Shown in pieces: positions 1 through 9,000 of a DNA stretch of 11,186 bases (position 1 is its first letter; each line of letters starts with the position of its first letter). Position numbers and translations under genes: made by a program. The notes beneath the pieces were generated by a model. That model had not been told where the DNA came from and did not search any database. It was given only the letters and a program-made list of their open reading frames with translations. This stretch comes from CAYRVX01 sp964642165. Lineage in GTDB: Bacteria > Planctomycetota > Phycisphaerae > SM23-33. The stretch lies in the NCBI GenBank assembly GCA_964642165.1, contig CAZXOC010000248.1, forward strand, positions 1 to 11,186, given 5' to 3'.

Positions 1-33
1 CCCCTCGCCGTACAGCACGTCGTCGCCGTCATC
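1..33 (-). repeat. Start of a third RTX block, cut by the window edge
   Basis: The last visible residues are D-D-G-D-D-V-L-Y-G-E-G, a typical RTX turn (G-D-D-x-L-x-G). It comes after 56 non-repeat residues that include YLNPSDPSLFEAPPDF. At least one further RTX block therefore continues to the left of the window. Confidence 0.7.
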
Positions 34-3000
34 GGCGACGCCGGTGAGGGACAGGCCGTTGGCGATCGCCGGCGTGACCAGCATCGGCAGGGCGTAGCCG
101 GTCGGCAGCGCGGCCTCCGCCGCCAGGAAGTCCGGCGGCGCCTCGAACAGCGACGGATCGGACGGGTTCAGGTACTCCCGCCCGTAGGTCTCCACGCCGC
201 CCCAGAGGACGTCGCTGCCGCCCCGGCCATGGATCGTGTCGTGGCCCAGCCCGCCGATGAGCAGGTCGCCGTCGGCGCCGCCGACCACCAGGTCGCCGCC
301 GCCTCGGGCGGTGACGACGTTCGCGCCGGCGAGGGCGTAGATCCGGTCGTTGCCGTTGCCCGTAAGGATCACGTCGGCGCCGAGGTCGCCGTAGACGACA
401 TTGTTGCCGTGCCCGGCGTCGATCGTGTGCTCGCTGTCCGGCTCGCCGCCTTCCTCACTGGTGCCAGCCAGGATGACGTCGTCGCCCGCTCCGTTGGCCG
501 TGTCGTCGCCGGTGGCGGGCTCCTCCAGTCCCATGTTGTCGCCGTAGAGGAAGTCGCTGCCCTCGTCGCCGCGAATGTAGTCGCTGCCGAACGCCGTGCC
601 GATCGACCAGGGGGCATAGTCGGGGTCGTTGGAGTGGTCGCCCCAGATGCGATCGTTGCTTCGCCCGCCGAACAGCTCGTCGTCGCCCGCGCCGCCCTCC
701 ATGTAGTCGTTGCTGAGGCCGCCGAAGATCCGGTCGGCCCCGTCGCCGCCGAAGAGCGTGTCCCGGCCGCCGCCGCCCTTGATCGTGTCGCCGCCCGCCT
801 CGCCGGCGATGAAGTCGTCGCCGTCGGCGCCCTCGACGTCGTCGTTGCCGGCCCCGGCGTAGATCACGTCGGCCCCGCGCTCGCCGCGGAGGGTGTCGTC
901 GCCGGCGCCGCCGTAGATGACATCGCCGCCATCGCCGGCGTAGATCACGTCGGCCCCGGCATCGCCGTGGACCGTGTCGTCGCCGTCATTGGCGAGGATG
1001 CGGTCGTTGCCGTCGCCGCCGCGGATCTCGTCGTCGCCCTTGCCGCCCTCGATCTGGTCGTTGCCTCCGCCGCCGAGGAGCGTGTCGTCGCCCATCCCGC
1101 CGATCAGGATGTCGTTGCCGTCGCCGCCGTCGATGGAGGCGTTGCCGCTGCCGGCGTAGATCCGGTCGTCGCCCGCGCCTCCCCGGATATCGATCGTCTG
1201 GGTCAGGTCCTCGCTCACCATGATCACGTCGTCGCCTGTGCCCGCGTCGGCGACGATCCGCTGCACGTCGTCGAACCCGAAGCGGTAGCCGAGGCCCTCC
1301 ACGACGACGCGGTTCGGGTTGACCCCCGTGCCGGGCAGCAGTTTGACGGTCTCGTTGGGGTCCATCGACCCGCCCCCGCGGAGGTGCGCCCTCGGGCCGA
1401 TGTTCAGCGTGAGCGTTCCGTTGTCGTAGTCCGCCAGTTGGATGAGCTGCTCGCTCGGGCGCGGGACGGTGAAGTCCAGCAGGCGGGCGCGGAAGATCTC
1501 GTATCTCTCCGTGATCGAGAAGAGGAACAGGTCGATCGTCGCGTACAGCGACGCGCCGACGTCCAGGTAGCCGCCGATGTCGAAGATGTGGATGACCGCG
1601 TTGCCGCCGAGCTGGGCGTTCGTGACGATCTCGCCGACGCGGATTCTGCCGTCCACCTCGCCGGTGAACGGGTCGGGAATGTCGTGCAGGTTGAAGTCGA
1701 CGCCGGCGTAGATGCCGCCCTCCACGCCCGCCTTGACGATTCCCAGGTCGATCCCGGCGGCGAGGGTGATGCTGCCGCGCAGGCCCGCTTCCGGCACGTC
1801 CGGGCCGCTGCCGTCGGGGTTGGCGCCGTCGGAGACGTAGAACCCGTCGAACACGTCGAGGAAGTCCTTCGTCTGGAGGAACTTCCGGATGCCCGACGTG
1901 TCGTAGCCGAACGCCAGGTCCACGAACGCCCCGACGTGCCCTCCGAGCGTCACCGCCAGGAACGACAGCGGAGGCGGGGCGCGGAAGACCTGCTTCATCG
2001 TGAAGTCCACCTCCAGGCGCGGCAGGTCGATGTAGAACAGGTCCACGTCCTGGCCCAGCAGCAGCTTGAAGGCGTTGGAGGGCTTCTCCAGCAGCGGGAA
2101 GAAGACCACGCGCTGCTTCTTGGGCTTCTTCGTGGTCTTGTTGGAGAAGCTCCCGGCGCCTTGCCTCGCCATCTGACGGTTGAGCTCCTCCGTGCTGATG
2201 GCCTTCTCGTCCTTCGGCGCCAGCACGGTGCCGGCGGTCTTCTTGGCTGCCGCGATGGCCCCGTCGACGTCGAAGCTGCCGATGTCGATCCACCCGTCGC
2301 CTGTGATCTGGAGGCCCTCCACCATGTCCAGCAGGTCCGAGACGGCCGTCAGGGCGCTGATGAACGGCCGGACCCGGGCGCTGCCGAACAGCTTCGCGAT
2401 GTCCACCAGGCTCACCGGGCTGCCGGCGAAATCGCTCAGCACCGGAATCGGCTTGGTGAGGGTGTCGATGATCGGCCGGACCGGGCCGACGACCTTCTGC
2501 ACCTCCCTCAGCGCGTCGGCCATGAAATCGTTCAGGAACTCCCCGAAGTTGATCTGGACGTTCTGGAACGAGATGGTCGGCGCCTTGAGCTTCGAGGTGC
2601 TGACGGACTTCTGGCCGCCGGCGGCGCCGGAGAACCCCAGCGAGGCGCCGCTCTTGATGACGATCTCCGTGACCTTCGTGTCGGTGGCCTCGAAAACGAT
2701 GCGGCTGCCATCGGCGAGGGCGACGATCAGCGTCCCGCTGAGGCCCTTGGCCTCGAGGGCCGGCATCAACGCGTCGTTGATCGCGTCCTCGAGGTCGTTG
2801 ATCGAGACGCGGTCGCTCGAGGCGGGCACGGTGACGGACACGGACGTCGCCGTCTGCTCCCCGCTGCGCTTCACCTCCAGCGTGAAGGCGTGGGCCCCGG
2901 CGTAGGGGTTGGGCGCACCGTTCGCCTCCGGCTCGTCCTGGGCACGAAGGACCTGCCGGCTCCTGGCCAGGAAGTCCTTCGTGTAGTCCCAATCGAAGAA

Positions 3001-6000
3001 GAAGTCCGTTCGCACGGACGGGAACGAGGCGTTGCCGCCGAAGCTGGCCTCCATGTGCAGGTCCACGTCGGTGAGGACCTGGAGCTGCACGCCGAGCTTC
3101 TCGGAGGCGCTGCCGCGAAACAGCTCGCCCATGGTGAGATGATGGTCGTTGGGGTCCGTCGCGCTGGAGGGGTCCTTCAGGTCCACGCTGAAGCTGGCCG
3201 ACACCTTGCTGCCGGCCGGCGTGAGCAGGGCGACGTCGCTGTCCGTCAGCAGCCCGCTGCCGTCCGTGCCGGTGGGCAGCTTCGCCGTGAACAGCTCGCC
3301 CAGCTCCTTGTCGCCGATCAGCTTCGCGCTGGAGTTCAGCAGGTTCATCGCGCGGCGGGCGGTGGTCGTGCCGCCGACGATGACGAACTCCAGGACGCCG
3401 GCCTCGGGATCGTAGTTGACGTCTTCCTCCTCCCCGGCCACGAAGCGCACCTCCGTCTCGCCGATCGCGTACTCGACCTCGTCGTCGGTGCCCGCGAAGA
3501 CGCGGAAGGCGGGCACATCGGCGGCGAGGAACAGCCGGCCCTGCGGCCCGTTGACGCCCGTGGTGAAGCCCTTGGCCGTCTCCAGGTCGGCGACGTCGAG
3601 CTGGAGGAAGCCCAGTTGCCCCGTGGCCTGCAGGCCCGGGATCGTCGCCTCGGCGAAGATCCGCAGCTCGTGGTCCGGGACCTTGTCCGTGTGGAAGTAG
3701 ACGCCGTGGGCTCGGTCGATGCCGACGGTGAGATCGAACGCGAAGCCCGTCTCGAGGACCACGCCTCCGTCGACGTCCAGGCCCAGCCCGGGCAGGCCGA
3801 TGTCGAAGTCCAGCGAGGCGTTGGCCAGCTCGATCGTCTTGCCCAGCGGCACGTGGAACTCGACCAGCCCCTCGGCGGGCTCCAGGAGGATGAAGATGTC
3901 CGCCATCGTGACCTGCCCGTCGGGCATCTGGTCTCCGTCGGCGTTGTACTCGTCGCGGAGGATGTTCAGCCCGCCGGGCCCGAAGGCGTCGAAGAAGACG
4001 CCCTTCACGTCGTCGAGCAGCAGCGGATCGTCTTCGTCCATGCCGTCGGTCTTCAGTCCGAAGTTGCTCAGCACTTCGTCGCGAAGGTCCTCCAGGAAGG
4101 TAACCTCGTCGGCCAGGGCGTCGCCGACCAGCGGGATGCTCACCCCGAGGATCTCGCCCTTGGCCAGGTCGATGATCAGGTCCAGCAGGCCTTCCCAGCC
4201 GCCGATCATCGCGAAGAGGTTGCTCGCGTCGAACTCGGGGAATTCCGGCAGGGAGACCTCGTACGGCGGGTCCTCCTCGTCGAACGTGCCGTCCTTGAGG
4301 TACTGGAGGTACTTGGGGATGTCGACGCTCGCGTCGACGTCGCCCAGGTGCGCCGAGGCGGTGGGGAAGTGCACCGGCAGGTTCGCGAAGACCTGGGCCT
4401 CCAGATCCGTCGAGACGATCTCGCCGAGCGGCAGGCTGGACAGCTCATCGACGAAGATGCGCCCGTCGGCGTCGGGGTCGGTCAGCGAGACCGTGAAGCG
4501 CGCCGGATCGGCCGAGGACGCGCCGGCGGCGTTGATGCCGGCCGAGCCGCCGCGGATGAACACGCCGAACGGCCCCAGCGCGGTGTCGAAGCTCATGTCC
4601 TGCCCGACGGCCTTGGCGGTCACCTCGATCCGCGTGCCGGACCCCTCGTCGGCGTCGAAGGCGTAGAGGAAGGGCGTCGGGCTGGACGGGTCGGTGAGGT
4701 CGAAGCCGAGCGAGACCCCGACGCCCGCCCCGGCGCTGAGGTCCAGCGTGGCGTCGCCGCTGACGTCGATCAGGTCGCCCAGGACGAAGCCGTCGCCGAA
4801 GAACTGCGCCAGGTCGAAGCTGAGGGGCACCTGCTCGCTGACGCCCACGCCGAAGAAGAAATCCAGCCGCAGTGCGAAGCCGTCGCTGTCGTCCACCGAC
4901 AGCTCAACGCTCGGATCATCGTGCTGGAACTGGCGAAGGTGGCGGATCTGCTCGAACAGCGAGGGGTCGTCGTTGCCGGGCACGTCGTTGACCCAGGCCA
5001 GATCGCCGGTGTTGAGCTGCGGGATCTCGTAGATCGGCTCGTCGCCCAGGGCGTTGTCCTGGCCCAGGTCCGGGTCGAACGTCTCGGGGTCGAAGTCCGG
5101 CAGGTGCAGCAGGTCCTCGATGAGCTCCTCGACCATCTGGAGGCTCTGGGCCGGGCTGCTCTGGAAATCCACCACGAAGCTGCCGAACTCCAGGGCGAAG
5201 CCCAGGAAGTCGCGGATGGAGAAGTTCAGCAGCGGGAAGTCGAACGACAGGAAATCCAGCCCCTCGACCTGGTCGAGGAAGTCCACCACGCTTTGGAGCC
5301 CTTCCACGATGCTCGCCAGCGAGAAGCCCTCGAACTGCTGGAGGTCTGGCAGGTTGAAGTCGATGGACGGCATCCGGAAGGGGTTCAGCCCGCCGAGGCC
5401 GAACTCCGGCAGCGTGACGTCTTCGGCCGTGAGGGACGGCGACGCCGGGTCCGGCAGCGACAGGCGGAAGCTCAGTTCCGGAAGCGCCCCGTCCGGCAGC
5501 GAGAAGCCCCCGATGCTCAGGTCCACCGACAGCGGAAGGTCGAAGTCCGCGCCGCCGACGATCTGCGGGCGCGCCGCGTACGCCGACTGCTCGACGCCCC
5601 AGCCGAGCCGGTCCACGGCGACCTCGCCCTCGGCCTCGGCGGCAGCGATGTCGGCGGCCGTGATGTCGTCGCTCGTCACCGCCAGCGTTCGCGCCACGCC
5701 GTCGACCAGGTAGGCCGTCAGCCTCCCCCCGCTGGAGCCGAAGCGCAGCACGCTGGCCAGGGGGACGTCGGTCTCCGTGACCTGGACCTGCCCGCCGGCA
5801 TTCAGGATGGCCCAGCCGGTCGCGTCGGTCTGGACCCGCGGCGTGCGGACGGTGACGCCCGCCTGGGACCGCTCGAAGACATGCGTGTTCAGCACGTTCA
5901 CGAGGTCGTCGACGGACTCGTTGCCGCCGAGCAGCACGTCGGGGATGACGAACGCGATGGGATCGGCTCCGGCGATCTCGACGGTGAAACGGGCGGTCTC

Positions 6001-9000
6001 GCCTGCCGGGATCTGCCCGTTGGCGGGCGCCGGCCCGGCAGCGACGGTCCGCATGCCGGCCTCGCCGAGGTCGCCGAACAGCTCGGACAACGTGAGGGTC
6101 CCGCCGGCGACGCCGTCGGCGTCGCCCAGGCCGAGCTGAAGCCCGAGGCTTCCGTCGATCGACGCCGCCTCGGCGCCCGGATCGTCGCCGTTGCCGATGA
6201 GCAGCTCGATGAAGCCGAGCTGGGCGGAAGCGTCGACGTCGTCGGCGATGAGCTCGATGGCGGGCTCCAGGCTCAGGTTGCGGACGAACCCCTTGTCGGT
6301 GATCGCCTCCCCGTGCAGCGGGATGCCGCGGACCACATCGTCGCCGATGCCGTCGCCGTCGAGGTCGGCCGCGTCGCCCAGCAGGCCGACGCCGAAGCCG
6401 GCCAGCGAACCGGACACCGCGCGCACGGTCAGCTTGCCGGCGGCCCCGGCCGGAGTGGTGTGGTCGATCAGCTCCAGGCCGGCGTTGTCCTCATCCACCT
6501 GCACGGTGAACTTGCCGTCGTTGCCCATGGCGTTGTGGAAGGCGTCGATGACGTCCCCGATGTCCGCCATGTCCGTGGTGAAGTCCACGAGCACCTCGGT
6601 GCCGTCGCGCAGCGTGACGAGGACGTCTCCGGCGACGCCGTCGGCCTCGGCGTCCGCGATGAGCTGGCCGATCGGCATGCCCGTCGGCGCCAGCTCGTCC
6701 AGCGACTTCCAGGTTCCGTCGGTCGCCCGCAGCTCGAAGCCCTCCCCGATCGGCGCGAGCTTGGCGCCGAGCGTGACGGTGAAGTCCAGGTCGGCCACGA
6801 GCGCCAGGTCGCTGTCGGTCGTGATGCCGATCAGGTCGGCGAGGTCGAAGTCGAAGTCCAGCTCGGCGTCGAGGACGGGGAAGTCGTGGCCGAAGTCGAT
6901 CAGGAACAGCAGCTCCCGGCTGTCGGGGACGTAGGTGAACTTCGGGACGACCTGCTCGCCGATGAGGGCGGCGAACTCCTGGACGGTGGAGAAGGCCAGC
7001 CCGCCGGGCGTCTCGACGGACGATCCGGCCACCAGCAGACCCTCCCCGTCCTGGGCGCCCACCAGTGCCGTGCCTGCATCGGCCGCGGCGAGGTCGGTCA
7101 CCGAGGAGTCGTCGCCCTTCGTGACGCTGGCGAAGGTCATCAGGCCCGCGTCGGCGTCATAGGTCACGCCGACGCCGTCGCGCCCGAGCGCGGCGTTGAC
7201 GGCGGTTTCAAGAATGCCCGCCACGTCGTCCATGCCGCCGGCGCTGCTGAAGTCGATCCCGCCCGCGGTGACGGGCGCTGCATCCACGCTGATCGCCAGC
7301 GCACCGTCGGTGATCGGCGTCCAGTCGGCCACGTCCCAACTGCCCACCGCGACGGTGAGCAAGCCGGGCGCTTCGAGGTTCGACATCACGTTCGACGAGA
7401 ACGCCGCCGCCACGTCGATCACGTCGCCCACCGTCTTGCCGCCCGAGAACGGGATCACCTGCCCGAAGACCGGCGAGGTGGTTCGCAGCTCGTCGAAGTA
7501 GACCCGCAGCCTCTCGACGATGCCGTACATCGCGACGTCCGTCAGATTCGCAAAGTCCTCGACCGCGCCCAGCTCGTTGTGGACGTCGACCTGCGGAGCG
7601 AAGCCCTCCCCGTCATCACGGAAGATGTCGGCCACGACCAGGGCAAGATGCGGCTGGGGAAGGTCTGCCGTGGAGAAGCCGCCGACCTCCGCGTTGACCG
7701 TGATGTCCAGGCCGACGCTTCCCGAGGGCGTCACGTCGAACAGCTCGCCGAACGGCGTGTTCCGCAGCTCGCCCAGCGTCAGCTCGCCACCGGCCTTGGT
7801 TGCCACCGTCGCGCCGAGCCGGAACATCGGGGCCGCCGCCACGCCCGCCATCTGGCCCTCGAAACCCAGGAATCCCAGTGTGCCTTCGACATCCAGCGGC
7901 GTATCGAAGTCCGCGACGACTTCCGCCCCCTCGGAGCGGAAGAAGAACGCTTCGGCTGCACTGGGCAGAGCGGCCAGGTCGATCCCGACAGTCCAATCGG
8001 ATGAGAACCCCGCGGTCACCTCGCCCGCCAGGTCCGTGGAGATCGTCAGGGGGATGTCGCTGGGGTCCAGGCCGAGGTCCAGCTCCTGCCGGAACGTCCG
8101 CGCCACGTTGAACCCGAAGTCGAACGTCAACGAGTCCGACGCCGCATCGATCACGAGAGCGACGTCGCCGACGGCATCCGACCGACCCAACCGCTCGGCA
8201 AGCTCCTCGGCCGTGACGTACGGGTTGCTCTGCAGCAGGTCCGCGACGGGCTCGACCAGCTCCTGGCCGATCAGCTCCGCCAGGCGGAGCTTCTCGCCGA
8301 GCTTCATGTCCATCAGCGGGATCCAGACCTGCATGGCCGGGGAGGCATCCAGCTTCGCGCCGAACTCCTGGACGGCCTGGAGGCCCTCCAGCAACGCGTC
8401 GGTCGCCGCCCGCTGACGCTCCTCGATGGCGACGAAGTCCTCGCTGAAGGCCACCGAGGGCGCCTCGCCGCTGAAGGCATCGCTCGCGGACAAGACGATC
8501 TCGGGTCGCCCCAGGACCTGGAGGCCCTCGATCTCCGCGACGACGGGCAGCGTCATGTGCGCCGAGCCGTGCGGCGCCAGGTCGACCAGGTCTCCCACCT
8601 CCGTGGTCCGAAGGTCCTCGGCGCTGATGTCCTCAGACGAGAACATCACCGCAACCTGGGCATCGAGGTCCAGCGTGCCGTTCTGGACGGCCAGATCGAT
8701 CAAGCCGAAGCCCAGGTCCGCGCTCAACAGGTCCGGGTCCCCCGCCGGAAGCCCGGCCGGGTCCGACTGCCCCGGCGAGAAGCCCAGCTCCTCGGCGCCC
8801 TGGATGGCGATGGAGCGGACGTCGTCAGTGCGTGCGGCCAGGACGATCCGCCCGTCGTCGCCCAGGCGGGCCTCCAGGACATCCGCCAGGCCGGCGTCGG
8901 CCAGCGAGTCGCCGAGGTCGTCAACGAGGTCCGACAACTGCGTGTTGTCCGCCGTGGCCGACGCCTCGACGGTCACGTCCACGGCCCCCGCGTCGTCGCT

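Noticed and set aside
565..573. RGD tripeptide (YIRGDEGSD) as a cell-adhesion motif
   Set aside because: It lies within an RTX-like stretch where G-D is common; three residues are not evidence of integrin-type binding.
643..1182. CRISPR-like periodic repeat
   Set aside because: The 27-base periodicity is in frame, degenerate and encodes RTX nonapeptides; there are no conserved repeat and variable spacer units.
986..2992. 668-codon frame on the minus strand, out of phase with the giant gene
   Set aside because: Arg/Gly/Pro-rich frame-shifted shadow overlapping the RTX array; the in-phase frame gives clear nonapeptides.
229..8004. 2,591-codon open frame on the + strand
   Set aside because: It is the codon-aligned complement of the true gene, open only because the sense strand avoids TTA, CTA and TCA. 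Its protein is a monotonous V/A/D/E/R/Q-rich sequence with no domains, while the minus strand gives RTX repeats, a LEPR motif and a strong ribosome site.
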